DNA of 64,000 nucleotides from Bacteroidota bacterium (lineage in GTDB: Bacteria > Bacteroidota > Bacteroidia > Chitinophagales > Saprospiraceae), in NCBI GenBank assembly GCA_024743405.1, contig JANSWP010000007.1, forward strand, positions 85,220-149,219. Direction: 5' to 3'. How positions within the stretch are numbered: the first letter of the stretch is position 1; every line of letters begins with the position of its first letter. The notes under the pieces were generated by a model. That model was not told the origin of the DNA, ran no database searches, and saw only the letters and a list, made by a program, of their open reading frames with translations. This document shows positions 35,782 through 45,498 of this stretch, one piece after another. The translations under genes were made by a program, and so were the position numbers.

Positions 35782-36735
35782 ATGCATAATAGCTTCATTA
35801 GCATAGTTGGCGTAATAAATAGCATAGATGACATTGAAAAATTACCTAGTTATTTAAATAACTTATATAGGGTGCTAAAGGAGAATTTTTCAGATTATGA
35901 AATCATCTTGGTTAATAATATTCCTGCCCGTACCTATCAAAAAGAGATTGATCCACTCGATGAGGCATTGAAACATAATATTTTTCTATTGAATATGTCC
36001 TCCTCTATTAATCGAAATCATGCAATTATTGCTGGGTTGGATCGCGCCAATGGAGACTATACTATTATTTTTGAGTTTGATTTTTTCGAAAAGCCAGAAC
36101 TGATTTTAAATCTTTTTGAGGAATCGCTAAAGGGAATCGATATTGTTTATTTAAGAGCCAATAAACGAGCTGCCAAAACGAGGTTTAGATTATTTTATAA
36201 AATATTTTACTCGATTTTAAAAAATTACTCTGATTTAAAAATCGATGAAATGGCCCACTCAACCCGCGTCATTTCTCGACGTGCATTAAATTCTCTTTTG
36301 AGGCTCCGAGAGAATTTACGCTATATGAAGGCCATTTATTCAATAGTAGGATACCGGACTTCGGCACTTGAAGTAAATGTTCCATTGGCAGATGACCCAA
36401 ACACTAGTTTTAATGAGAAATTTCGAACTTCGTTGGTTGCCATTACCTCGTTTACTACTTTTCTTCGCTCCTTATTACTTTGGATTTTTATATTTTCTAT
36501 GCTTTTCCTTTTTGGAGTGGTGACCAATGCGGTGAAAGTAAAAATGACCCATGTTGATTTGTTTGGAGATTATCACGAGTCTGTTCCTGGATGGACTTTT
36601 TTGGTTGTTGTGATATCTATATTTTTCGCAATCACCTGCTTAAATCTTTATATTATGTCTATTTATCTTTCCAATATTTATCAAGAAATGAAGCATCGTC
36701 CGCTTTATATTTTAGAATCGGTTAAGCGATTTTAA
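35782..36735 (+). CDS. Family 2 glycosyltransferase, GtrB/polyprenyl-phosphate type
   Basis: 317 residues. GT-A fold N-terminal domain: FISIVGVINSIDDIEKLPSY, SDYEIILVNNIP, GLDRANGDYTIIFEFDFFEKPEL. Two C-terminal membrane helices (LLLWIFIFSMLFLFGVV; FLVVVISIFFAITCLNLYI), as in GtrB/DPM1-like enzymes that load a sugar on undecaprenyl or dolichyl phosphate. The position equivalent to the usual DxD (in DADLQDPPE) reads ExD (EFDFFEKPE). That substitution may affect metal binding. It stands alone, with no obvious flippase or second transferase next to it. Confidence 0.8.
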   Translation: MHNSFISIVGVINSIDDIEKLPSYLNNLYRVLKENFSDYEIILVNNIPARTYQKEIDPLDEALKHNIFLLNMSSSINRNHAIIAGLDRANGDYTIIFEFDFFEKPELILNLFEESLKGIDIVYLRANKRAAKTRFRLFYKIFYSILKNYSDLKIDEMAHSTRVISRRALNSLLRLRENLRYMKAIYSIVGYRTSALEVNVPLADDPNTSFNEKFRTSLVAITSFTTFLRSLLLWIFIFSMLFLFGVVTNAVKVKMTHVDLFGDYHESVPGWTFLVVVISIFFAITCLNLYIMSIYLSNIYQEMKHRPLYILESVKRF

Positions 36736-37295
36736 GACGTTAGTTATTCCTTGCTTTTTGGAGTTAAAAAAATACCTATAAAACTTTACAGAATTAGGGG
36801 TCAGAGGTCAGGTCAAAATTCAAGAATTTGCTCTCAGCTATCAGAAAACCTCATTCCTGACTCATATAGTACTGACTTCACCAGTTTATTAAAAAAGGCT
36901 CATATTGGTTCTACTCATTAGATTTGTTCGTTCAACCCTAAATCGTCTTTATTCACACAATATCAAAAAATAAAAAATTAATCTCCCCTAATTTTAACCT
37001 TGAAAGGATTAACCATTTTCTTTTGGTAAGGGAGTAGGGAATAAATAAGATACCCAAATTTTGCACAGCTAATTTTTCTTCAGTTGAGGCAGAAAACACA
37101 GACATACCCAAAGGTATGGCGAGTATTTTTAACGAAAAATGAAGGCAAAAGAGCAAGTAAAATGGGTAGGTTATTTATTTCCTACTCCCTTACAATCAAG
37201 AACTATAAAACGACTGATATAATATCATGCGTTTGGCCGGGGAATTGGTTTTCAATCGAAACCCCGGTTATTATTAATTACTAAAATATTTTAAA
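36736..37295. other. 560-bp gap with one palindromic element
   Basis: Besides copy 6 the region holds ggggtcagaggtcagg (about 36795) and tcctgactc (about 36855) as imperfect inverted motifs. No credible gene: the short open frame across copy 6 only translates the repeat. Confidence 0.5.
37027..37192. repeat. Palindromic intergenic element, copy 6 (166 bp)
   Basis: Outer arms pair over about 30 bp (TAAGGGAGTAGGGAATAAAT / rc TAAGGGAGTAGGAAATAAAT). Exact centre at 37103-37118: stem CATACC/GGTATG, loop CAAA. Close sister of copy 4 in both sequence and length. Confidence 0.9.
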
Positions 37296-38996
37296 ATGAA
37301 AACACTGCTCTACATTATTTTATTGAGTTTTTCCCTTTATGGGTTTGTTTTGCCTCCTAACAATTCATGTGATTCTCCTTCAGCTATCGCAGAACTAAAT
37401 GTGAACAATGTAAAAGCCAAAGTACTGACAGGAGGCGATTTATGGTGGGATCGATCGAATGGGAGTTATAACGTACCTAAAGATGATCCCAATGGAGTCT
37501 CCGCTTTATTTGCAGGTGGTTTATGGATTGCTGGAGTTGACCCAGGGGGGAATTTGAAAATAGCTGCTCAAACATATGGCGCAGCTAATGGAAGTAACGA
37601 ATTTTGGGCTGGTCCACTTGACCCTAACACGGGTACAACTGACTTTGACTTGTGTGGAAATTTTGATCGTTTTTGGGAGGTGGATATAACAGAAATAAAT
37701 GCCCATATTGAAGATTTTAACGATAATGGGGTGATTGATGATCCTATCCCTGTTTCTATCAGAAGCTGGCCAGGACGGGAGAACCCCAATTTTTCCCAAC
37801 TTTTTGGTTGGACGCTTCCATCTCAAAGATTAGCACCTTTTGTAGATATCAATGGGGATGGTATCTATAATCCAATGGATGGAGATTATCCCAAAATTAA
37901 AGGGGATCATGCAATATGGTGGGTAATGAATGACGAAGGCGGAGGGAATATGCACCCAGGTACTCAAGGGCAACCGATTCAAATAGAAATTCATGCGATG
38001 GCTTATGCCTGTTCAAGTCCTGGAACGGCTATGGATAATACGACCTTTTATGAGTTTACTTATATCAATAGGGCATTTGAGGACTTAAATGATACCCAGA
38101 TTTCTCTTTGGGTCGATCCTGATTTAGGATGTTATTTAGATGATTTTATGGGTTCTAATCCAGAACATAAAATGGCTATTGTATATAATCAAGATTCAGT
38201 AGATGGAGAGCCGGGCTCGGATTGTCCGGGAGGCGTACCAAGTTATGGATCCGATATTCCAATGCTAGGAATTAAGGTTTTAGATGGAGCTTACAACCAT
38301 TTAGGGCAAGACGTTGGTTTTTCTTCATTTATGTCTTTTACAAGTGGAGCTAACGGTCCACCATCCACTTCTGATCCTAATATCGCTGCAGAATATTATA
38401 ATTATATGAGAGGAGTTTGGAGAGATGGCACCCCTTTGACACAAGGTGGCACTGGATATAATCCAGGTTCAATAGATATGGTTAGTCATGCTTTTCCAGA
38501 TAGTCCAAATGATCCTAATGGTTGGTCAATGTGTACTGAAAATCTTCCTGCTCTTGATAGACGGATACTAATTAATTCTGGTCCATTTAATCTCTCTGCT
38601 CAAGGTGGCGAAGCGACCATTACTTATGCCGTTGTCACCCAACTTTCTGTTGATTATCCATGTCCAAATTATGAAACACTGCTTCAATTAGGGGAAGAAA
38701 TAGAAGGGACTTGCGATGGAATTACACCGGTGCAATCGATTAAAATCGATCAAACAAATATTTCTGTTATTCCTAACCCGATGAATGATTTTTCTAAAGT
38801 AAAAATAGATGGCGAGAATGAATTGATAAGTGAATTAGAGGTTTTTAATTCGAATGGTACTCTTGTTAGCACCTATTCAAATGTGAACAGCTCAGAAATA
38901 ACAATCAACAAAAATGGATTGCCCAGTGGCGTTTATTACCTAAAGATCTTGACCAAAAGTAATCAGTTTTTCTCGAAAAGAATAGTGATTCTCTAG
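37296..38996 (+). CDS. Secreted protein of unknown function with T9SS sorting domain
   Basis: 566 residues. Signal peptide about 1-20. The N-terminal domain begins NNVKAKVLTGGDLWWD and GVSALFAGGLWIAGVD. It contains Asp-rich, EF-hand-like calcium loops (DFNDNGVIDDP, DINGDGIYNPMDGDYP) and Trp-rich HAIWWVMNDEGGGNMHPG. Similar large secreted proteins are widespread in Bacteroidota, but I know no assigned function. The type A sorting domain starts near VIPNPMNDFSKVKI and ends FFSKRIVIL. A hairpin follows the stop. Confidence 0.8.
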   Translation: MKTLLYIILLSFSLYGFVLPPNNSCDSPSAIAELNVNNVKAKVLTGGDLWWDRSNGSYNVPKDDPNGVSALFAGGLWIAGVDPGGNLKIAAQTYGAANGSNEFWAGPLDPNTGTTDFDLCGNFDRFWEVDITEINAHIEDFNDNGVIDDPIPVSIRSWPGRENPNFSQLFGWTLPSQRLAPFVDINGDGIYNPMDGDYPKIKGDHAIWWVMNDEGGGNMHPGTQGQPIQIEIHAMAYACSSPGTAMDNTTFYEFTYINRAFEDLNDTQISLWVDPDLGCYLDDFMGSNPEHKMAIVYNQDSVDGEPGSDCPGGVPSYGSDIPMLGIKVLDGAYNHLGQDVGFSSFMSFTSGANGPPSTSDPNIAAEYYNYMRGVWRDGTPLTQGGTGYNPGSIDMVSHAFPDSPNDPNGWSMCTENLPALDRRILINSGPFNLSAQGGEATITYAVVTQLSVDYPCPNYETLLQLGEEIEGTCDGITPVQSIKIDQTNISVIPNPMNDFSKVKIDGENELISELEVFNSNGTLVSTYSNVNSSEITINKNGLPSGVYYLKILTKSNQFFSKRIVIL

Positions 38997-38998
38997 AG

Positions 38999-39045
38999 GC
39001 TGTTTTGACACCTATAAAAAGTTTCAGAATTGACCTCAAAACAGC
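38999..39045 (+). terminator. Stem-loop after the 37.3-kb T9SS gene
   Basis: Perfect 10-bp stem gctgttttga / tcaaaacagc with a 27-nt loop; no long T-run. Confidence 0.45.
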
Positions 39046-39137
39046 ATCCCCTTAAAAACGGAATGATTTGGGAGCAAAGTTATTAATCATCCGATTTATG
39101 GATCCGTTCTCTTAAAATTAGAAAGGGTATCCTTCAC

Positions 39138-39170
39138 AAAAAAGCCTTCAGCAACAGTTGAAGGCTTTTT
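39138..39170 (+). terminator. Intrinsic terminator upstream of the S8 protease gene
   Basis: Stem AAAAAGCCTTCA / TGAAGGCTTTTT with an 8-nt loop. A strong rho-independent terminator, which also argues that the downstream gene starts later than its open frame allows. Confidence 0.82.
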
Positions 39171-39354
39171 GTGTTTTAATCAAAAAATTATAAACCAGCC
39201 GACATTCGGGTCTTCCTGTTACCTTTTGATGAATATTCATTTTGGTAATACCTCTTATAGAATTAATTTGAGGCGAATTTTGGCAATCATAGATGGAATC
39301 TTACTTCAATTCAAAAAATTCGTTACCTATCACTTTTATGTTAAACCATTTAGT

Positions 39355-42300
39355 ATGAAAAAAATAATTGTTACGCTGAGTGCTCTTTTTGCTCTCTTTT
39401 TTACCACCATTAATGCCCAGACAGAATACCTAGTACTGCTGCATTCTGGAAATCAAGTTTGGACTGAAAATACCCGAACTTATGCCGATGAAGCCTTCAT
39501 CAGTGCTCAGGAAACAGTCGATGGAAAATATTATCGTTTTTTACAATTTTATGAAATACCCAATCAAGATGCTCAAAAGAGAATTGCAGAAGAAGGTATT
39601 GAACTTTTAGAATATGTTCCAAATAAAGCTTACATCGCCTCTATACCTGTTCAATATGATGTGAATAGATTCTCAGATTTAAATGTTAGGAGCATAATGC
39701 CTATCGTGCCTAGTTTGAAAACAGAGGCGGCATTACAGTCAGATATTTTACCAGAATGGGCGCTTAAGCGGAATGAGATTCATTTGGTTTTGAAATATTA
39801 TAAGAATTTGAATCATGAAGATATTTTGAGATACTGTGAAAAAGATGGTATCGAAGTTACCCTTGAAAATGGGTATAATAATTTCTTGAAAATTCGAATT
39901 TCAAAGGATCATATCGAAAAAGTAGCAGCTTTGCCCTATGTTGCTTTTTTAGAAGCAATACCAGAGCCTTCAACCCCTGATGATACTGAAGCTCGATCCC
40001 TACACCGTGCTAATACTATCGATTCTCAATATCCTACTGGTCGTCATTATACGGGAGAAGGAGTTAGTGTTTTGTGCCGAGATGATGGAGATATTGGACC
40101 ACACATTGACTTCCAAGGGAGATTAAATTCTGATTTTGTAGGTGGTTTTGGAGGAACTCATGGAGATGGTGTTTCAGGTATTATGTCCGGAGCGGGTAAT
40201 TTAAATCCAAAAAATAGAGGCAACGGGGCAGGTACTACTTTGTATGCGACAAATTATGAAGAGACATTTTTAGATGAAACAATGATGTTGTTCTTCGATC
40301 ATAATGTAATCGTAACTAACTCTTCTTATTCAAATGGATGTAATGCTGGATATACAGGAATAACTCAAACAGTAGATGACCAAGTTTTTCAAAATCCGAC
40401 TTTATTACATGTCTTTTCTGCAGGAAATTCGAATAATAATGATTGTGGATATGGAGCTGGTAATCAGTGGGGGAATATCACAGGTGGACATAAGCAAGGA
40501 AAGAATGTTATTGCAACTGCTAACATAGCCAATAATGCAGATTTAGTGAACAGTTCAAGTAGAGGTCCTGCGCATGACGGTAGAATCAAACCTGATATCG
40601 CTGCCAATGGAGCCCAACAAATTTCTACAGATCCTAATAATAGCTATGAACCTTTTGGTGGTACTTCTGGTGCAGCTCCAAATATTGCTGGAATTACAGC
40701 AATGCTTCATGAAGCTTATCGTGAAATGAATAATGGAGAAACTGCGTCGTCAGGCTTATTGAAACCAGTTTTGTTAAATACAGCAAACGATTTAGGACGA
40801 AAAGGTCCTGATTTTGAGTTTGGATGGGGACATGTGAATGCACTAAGAGCAATAACGACTTTGGAAGATGGGCGCTATTTTAGTGGTACAATAATGCAGG
40901 GAGATACGAATACTCATACTATTACAATTCCTGATGGCGTTGTGCTAGCAAGAGTAATGACCTATTGGATGGATCCTTCAGGTACGGTAATGACTAATAA
41001 AGCATTGGTTAATGATTTAGATACAAAGATGATTGATACCGAAGGCACCGAATATTTACCGTGGTGGCTTGATCCAACTCCAAATCCTACTATTTTAAGT
41101 ACGCCAGCTACGACAGGAGAGGATCATTTGAATAACGTGGAACAAATTTCGATCGATAATCCAATTGCTGGCGACTATACATTGCAAATAAGCGGTTTTG
41201 AGGTTCCATTTGGGGCTCATGACTATGTTGTTGTATGGGAATTTAGAACAGAAGAAATTGATTTAATTTATCCAATTGGTGGTGAAAACTTAGTGCCAGG
41301 TGAGGTAGAAAGAGTACACTGGGAAGCAGAGGGTACTAGTGGTTCGTTCGAACTTTATTTTTCTTCTAATGGTGGTTCGACGTGGGATTTAATAGGACAG
41401 GAATTTGGTTCAGTAAGACAATTTAATTGGACGGTTCCTAATACAATTACAGGTAGTGGTTTATTCAGAATAGTAAGAGGGACTCAAGAAGATATGAGTA
41501 AAGACAACTTCTCAATTGCATTGGTTCCATTTAATTTAAGTGTAGTTGAAGCATGTCCAACTTATATAAGATTAGCATGGGATCCACTAGTAGTAGCGAC
41601 TTCCTATAATGTTTACATGTTGGGAGATAAATATATGGAGTTAATTGCCAATACAAATTCAACCATTTTTGATATTCCAATAGATAACCCTCTAGAAGAG
41701 AATTGGTTTGCGGTTGGAATGCAAGAAGATAATTTAGGGGCAATTGGTCGTCGAACTATCGCCATTCCTTATTCAGGTGGGTTATTAGGCTGTATATTAG
41801 ATAATGATGTCGGATTGGTGGAAATAAATTCACCCTCCACAGGAAATATTACAGCATGTGGCACCACAGATAGCCCAATTTCTGTAACAATTACCAATGG
41901 AGGTATTGTAGATCAAGGAGAAGTTGTGGTTTCTTATCAAGTAAATGATGAAGTGCCCATTGAGGAAATGCTTCCGGATACTTTGAAAGCAGGCGAAACT
42001 ACTAACTATACTTTTATCCAAAGCTTTTCAGCTACCTCCTCAGGAGAATATACGATAAAAACTTGGGCTAGTATTGCTGGAGATGAAGCTGCATTTAATG
42101 ATACTGCAACCGTTAACATTTCTATGCAAATATATCCTGGAGATGGGGAGCCTATTGCCTATTCAGAAGGATTTGAAGGTGTAACCTTCCTTCCTGATTT
42201 TTATTCCATTACGAATCCTGATGAGGATGTTACCTGGGATTCAAATATGGTTACGGGCATTGATGGGAATATGACAACTTGCCTATGGGTGCACAGTTAT

Positions 42301-43422
42301 ATATATCAGGCAGAAGGAGAAGAGGATTATATGACGACCATTCCAATTGACCTTATAAATGCTAATAGTGCAATTTTAAATTTTGATGTAGCCAATGCAA
42401 GGTTTAATGACCAGTGGAATGACGGTTTAAGGGTTGAAATCTCATCAGATTGTGGTTTTTCATTTAATGATATTATTTACGAAAAGTTCAATACAAATTT
42501 GGCTACGATTGGTGATCAAACAAACGATTGGCGACCAACTTCAGGTGATCATTGGAGAAAAGAGACCATCGACCTAACTCCATATATAGGGAACTCCGTT
42601 GTTTTACGATTCACCTGTATTAATGGTTATGGTAGTAATCTCTTCTTGGACAATATTAATATTGATGTGTTAGCTGCTCCAACAGCTGATTTTACTATTG
42701 ACGGAAATATTTTCTGTCCCGATACTCCAATTGAATTTCAAAATACATCAGTAGCTGATTTTGCTACCTATGAATGGGATTTTGGAGCCAGTGGTAGTCC
42801 AATGACTTCCACTGATGAAAACCCATCTGTTAGTTTTAGTGCAGCTGGTACGTATCCTGTTACTTTAACGACCACAAATGCAGCAGGTTCTGATATGCAA
42901 ACGATGGATATAACAATAGACCCATTACCAACTCCTGCGTTTTCTATCGATCAAAGTGGTGGAACGATTACGTTGACAAATAGCTCAACTGATGCACAAA
43001 GCTATTCTTGGAATTTTGGTGACGCGGGCACAAGCACTGATACAGAACCTATTTATTCCTATAATGAGTTAGGTTCATTTACGGTTACATTGACTGTCAC
43101 CAACTCGTGTGGAAGTGCGGAAACGACTCAGACAGTGGACATTACTGTCGGAGTTAATGACCCTAATTTAGCTATTCATTCTCAATTACTGCCAAACCCA
43201 ACTTCGGATCAATTTGAAGTCATTTTATCTGGCAATTTGTCTGATGAATTAACGATTAATTTAATGGATTTGAGAGGCGTTGTCCTCCAATCTGAGCAAG
43301 TTATTATGAATAATAACTCAATTAGTCAACGATTTGATGTTTCTGATTTGGCTTCAGGTGTTTATTTCCTGAAAATTCAAGGAAGAGATGGATTCTTAAC
43401 TAGGCGAATTATTGTAGAATAA
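39355..43422 (+). CDS. Secreted S8 serine protease with choice-of-anchor J, PKD x2 and T9SS domains
   Basis: 1355 residues from the ATG at the signal peptide (MKKIIVTLSALFALFFTTINA). A pro-region runs to about 230. Subtilase domain: Asp243 or Asp244 in VLCRDDGDIG, His269 in GGTHGDGVSGIM, oxyanion Asn in FSAGNSNNND, Ser438 in FGGTSGAAPNIAG. A jelly-roll P-type region follows, then an Ig-like region (IYPIGGENLVPGEVERVHW) and a choice-of-anchor J domain (SEGFEGVTFLPDFYSI to LFLDNINI). Two PKD domains (TYEWDFGASGSP; SYSWNFGDAGTS) precede the C-terminal type A sorting domain (LLPNPTSDQFEVIL to TRRIIVE). Expected to be surface-anchored or released and to digest proteins outside the cell. Confidence 0.93.
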   Translation: MKKIIVTLSALFALFFTTINAQTEYLVLLHSGNQVWTENTRTYADEAFISAQETVDGKYYRFLQFYEIPNQDAQKRIAEEGIELLEYVPNKAYIASIPVQYDVNRFSDLNVRSIMPIVPSLKTEAALQSDILPEWALKRNEIHLVLKYYKNLNHEDILRYCEKDGIEVTLENGYNNFLKIRISKDHIEKVAALPYVAFLEAIPEPSTPDDTEARSLHRANTIDSQYPTGRHYTGEGVSVLCRDDGDIGPHIDFQGRLNSDFVGGFGGTHGDGVSGIMSGAGNLNPKNRGNGAGTTLYATNYEETFLDETMMLFFDHNVIVTNSSYSNGCNAGYTGITQTVDDQVFQNPTLLHVFSAGNSNNNDCGYGAGNQWGNITGGHKQGKNVIATANIANNADLVNSSSRGPAHDGRIKPDIAANGAQQISTDPNNSYEPFGGTSGAAPNIAGITAMLHEAYREMNNGETASSGLLKPVLLNTANDLGRKGPDFEFGWGHVNALRAITTLEDGRYFSGTIMQGDTNTHTITIPDGVVLARVMTYWMDPSGTVMTNKALVNDLDTKMIDTEGTEYLPWWLDPTPNPTILSTPATTGEDHLNNVEQISIDNPIAGDYTLQISGFEVPFGAHDYVVVWEFRTEEIDLIYPIGGENLVPGEVERVHWEAEGTSGSFELYFSSNGGSTWDLIGQEFGSVRQFNWTVPNTITGSGLFRIVRGTQEDMSKDNFSIALVPFNLSVVEACPTYIRLAWDPLVVATSYNVYMLGDKYMELIANTNSTIFDIPIDNPLEENWFAVGMQEDNLGAIGRRTIAIPYSGGLLGCILDNDVGLVEINSPSTGNITACGTTDSPISVTITNGGIVDQGEVVVSYQVNDEVPIEEMLPDTLKAGETTNYTFIQSFSATSSGEYTIKTWASIAGDEAAFNDTATVNISMQIYPGDGEPIAYSEGFEGVTFLPDFYSITNPDEDVTWDSNMVTGIDGNMTTCLWVHSYIYQAEGEEDYMTTIPIDLINANSAILNFDVANARFNDQWNDGLRVEISSDCGFSFNDIIYEKFNTNLATIGDQTNDWRPTSGDHWRKETIDLTPYIGNSVVLRFTCINGYGSNLFLDNINIDVLAAPTADFTIDGNIFCPDTPIEFQNTSVADFATYEWDFGASGSPMTSTDENPSVSFSAAGTYPVTLTTTNAAGSDMQTMDITIDPLPTPAFSIDQSGGTITLTNSSTDAQSYSWNFGDAGTSTDTEPIYSYNELGSFTVTLTVTNSCGSAETTQTVDITVGVNDPNLAIHSQLLPNPTSDQFEVILSGNLSDELTINLMDLRGVVLQSEQVIMNNNSISQRFDVSDLASGVYFLKIQGRDGFLTRRIIVE

Positions 43423-43432
43423 AAAAAACTCG

Positions 43433-43484
43433 ATTGCTCCGTTCCACATTTTCTGAAAAATGGTAAAAGGAACGGAGCAATTTT
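43433..43484 (+). terminator. Intrinsic terminator after the S8 protease
   Basis: Perfect 13-bp stem attgctccgttcc / ggaacggagcaat with a 23-nt loop and a T-rich tail. Confidence 0.8.
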
Positions 43485-43499
43485 ATTATTCTGGTCTTA

Positions 43500-43593
43500 G
43501 ACAAATTCCGTGGTTATGGTCAACCAAAAAGATAATTCAAACCTTCTTTAGGTGGCTTTTTCATCATCTTTTTGATTGACCACGAAATTTGTC
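43500..43593. repeat. 94-bp inverted-repeat element between convergent genes
   Basis: Arms gacaaattccgtggt... and rc gacaaatttcgtggt... pair over about 30 bases, with a 3-base bulge and a few mismatches, around an AT-rich loop. The far end lies 12 bp from the next stop codon. It may be a bidirectional terminator or a small palindromic element unrelated to the 166-bp family. Confidence 0.55.
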
Positions 43594-43604
43594 AATAATG
43601 ATTA

Positions 43605-44363
43605 TTATTCGTTCATTTTCATCATCATTTCGCGCATTTTTTGCATTTTTTCAGGATTTTTTTGTGCATCTAACATTATTTGCCGCATATCTGTCATGTC
43701 AAAAATCTCCACATTTTCAGTTAGAGCTTTAAAAATTGACTCTGGAATGGGTTGTTGAATCACCTCATTTTCTATGGTATATTCCTTACCCGTTTTCAAG
43801 TCTTTCATTTTCATTTCCATAATAAAACCGTCTACACCAGTAAAGGCTCGCATTGTTTTATCCTGATTCATGTATTTTTTTGCTTGAGGGACAAGGTCAG
43901 CCATATCCAAATCCAATTCTTTAGCAATCCAGGCTTCACCCTCTGAATTTTTGTCCTTTCCAATTACTTTAACACATTCGAAGCCATGGATGGTTTTCTT
44001 TTCTTTTGTCACGATAACCTCTGCTGTTTTTTTACTAATATTCTTTGTTTGAACTTCATTATTGTTCATTTGTGAGACATAAGGATTATTATTCATGTTC
44101 ATTTTTATTGCTAGTCTTTCTCCATCTTTTTCAGTAATAGTGGTCATATCTCCCGTCGTTTCATCAAAAAGAATATGAATTTTTCCATGGTCAGTTTGCG
44201 TTTCCATCAAAGCTAAGTTGTCCTTAAGTGTAAAAGTGATTTCCAATTCTTGCTCAGTCGTATTTTTCATTTTTACAATACCTTCAAATTTATTCTGAGC
44301 TTCAACGGTGTGAAAACTGATAATTGTAAAAATTGCAGAGAAAATGGTGATCATGTTTTTCAT
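43605..44363 (-). CDS. DUF4412-like secreted protein
   Basis: 252 residues. The ATG next to the signal peptide (MITIFSAIFTIISFHTVEAQ) was preferred over an upstream in-frame codon that would add 26 polar residues. The mature part begins NKFEGIVKMKNTTEQELEIT and has the layout of DUF4412 proteins (KKTIHGFECVKVIGKDKNSEGEAWIAKELD split across the middle). It ends in a Met/Lys-rich tail (QKMREMMMKMNE). Probably periplasmic. No function known. Confidence 0.7.
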   Translation of the reverse strand: MKNMITIFSAIFTIISFHTVEAQNKFEGIVKMKNTTEQELEITFTLKDNLALMETQTDHGKIHILFDETTGDMTTITEKDGERLAIKMNMNNNPYVSQMNNNEVQTKNISKKTAEVIVTKEKKTIHGFECVKVIGKDKNSEGEAWIAKELDLDMADLVPQAKKYMNQDKTMRAFTGVDGFIMEMKMKDLKTGKEYTIENEVIQQPIPESIFKALTENVEIFDMTDMRQIMLDAQKNPEKMQKMREMMMKMNE

Positions 44364-44576
44364 GGTTATTTTTAGTTTAGTAGGTATAGAATACAATATT
44401 TGTGAATTGTATATAAAGAGGTTTGTTCGTATTTTAAACAAAGGTGATATTTAGACGATTTGTTTGAAACCCAGTCCAAACTATTAAAGGAAATAGCGAT
44501 AAAAAAATTGTATTGGGAGTGAAAATTGATGTGTGTGACACAAATATAATGTATTTATTATATATGTTGGTTGTTC

Positions 44577-45476
44577 TTATTTTTCACGCTTGTCTAACCA
44601 TTCAAATAACAATTTACGAACACCGTTCTCCATAAATGACCAACCGGCAATATTCAGATGAGTTAGATTTTCAAGAATATGGAAATTTGTTTTTTCTGAA
44701 TTTATGGCTTCTAGTTTTTTATAAAAAGATAAGGCAGAATGACATTCAACCAAACCATCTTTGGTCCCATGAATACCTAGAATTGGGAAATTTGCTGTTT
44801 TATTTAAATATTCCATTGGATTAGCTCTTTTGAATTTGGCTGTTCCTTTTTTCCCTGCCAGAAGAAAGATGATAGGGGAGAGGCGCATCAAGTTCAAATT
44901 CAAGGGGGCTCCTAGTAAAAACAAACCAGCGATTTGATTTAGATCAATATTCTGTTTTTGCAGATTGAGTCTATCCAAAGCTAAAAGAGCTACTAAATTG
45001 GCTCCTGAAGACATTCCCCCCAATAGAATCTTTAGTTCGCCCAGACCTTTTTCTTTTTTTATCTGGTCTATTTTTCTAATAATCAAGTTTAAATCTTCTC
45101 TTAAATCATCAATGTCATAGAAAGGAATTCGCCTATGAGAGGGCATGAAGACGCAATACCCTTCATTTATCCATTCTTGAGCATTGGGTTCGAAACCTTC
45201 AGGTCTTGAAAATTGCCATCCGCCTCCATGGATATAAACGATCACATTATTTTTGGTGGTTTTTCCGTTTTTAGGTGTGTAAAAGTATAGATATTGCCGA
45301 AAGTGAGTACCATATTTATATTTGGTTTTGATCATATTATCTGCTGGGAGCTGATACATATTAAGCCACCAAATAGGAAGGTGAATCATCTCGTGGATTG
45401 GGTTCCCTTTTGGAAGAAAAAAGAAAAGGAGCCAATAAATGCCAAAAAAAGAGATTAAGAGTAGAAGAATAAACAT
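44577..45476 (-). CDS. Alpha/beta hydrolase, HSL-like esterase, membrane-anchored
   Basis: 299 residues. The start at the hydrophobic segment (MFILLLLISFFGIYWLLFFF) was chosen because the upstream in-frame ATG overlaps a terminator hairpin. Oxyanion motif VYIHGGGW, nucleophile elbow GGMSSGANL, acid in GIHGTKDGLVECH and His in LENLTHLN make a complete triad. Resembles carboxylesterase/lipase proteins of the HSL (fold-3) type, anchored by one N-terminal helix. Substrate unknown. Confidence 0.85.
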   Translation of the reverse strand: MFILLLLISFFGIYWLLFFFLPKGNPIHEMIHLPIWWLNMYQLPADNMIKTKYKYGTHFRQYLYFYTPKNGKTTKNNVIVYIHGGGWQFSRPEGFEPNAQEWINEGYCVFMPSHRRIPFYDIDDLREDLNLIIRKIDQIKKEKGLGELKILLGGMSSGANLVALLALDRLNLQKQNIDLNQIAGLFLLGAPLNLNLMRLSPIIFLLAGKKGTAKFKRANPMEYLNKTANFPILGIHGTKDGLVECHSALSFYKKLEAINSEKTNFHILENLTHLNIAGWSFMENGVRKLLFEWLDKREK

Positions 45477-45498
45477 CTGCCAATTTAGGCAAATAAAT

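Larger units (their letters stand above)
38997..39354. other. 358-bp gap before the large S8 protease
   Basis: Holds two stem-loops. The open frame of the protease reaches back to 39169, but that part follows a terminator directly and gives a polar, non-export-like sequence, so it is treated as leader. Confidence 0.5.

Noticed and set aside
37084..37284. 66-codon open frame on the plus strand
   Set aside because: It translates palindromic copy 6 and its flank; no protein-like features.
39169..39354. Upstream extension of the large S8 protease
   Set aside because: It begins at a terminator and would bury the obvious signal peptide 62 residues in.
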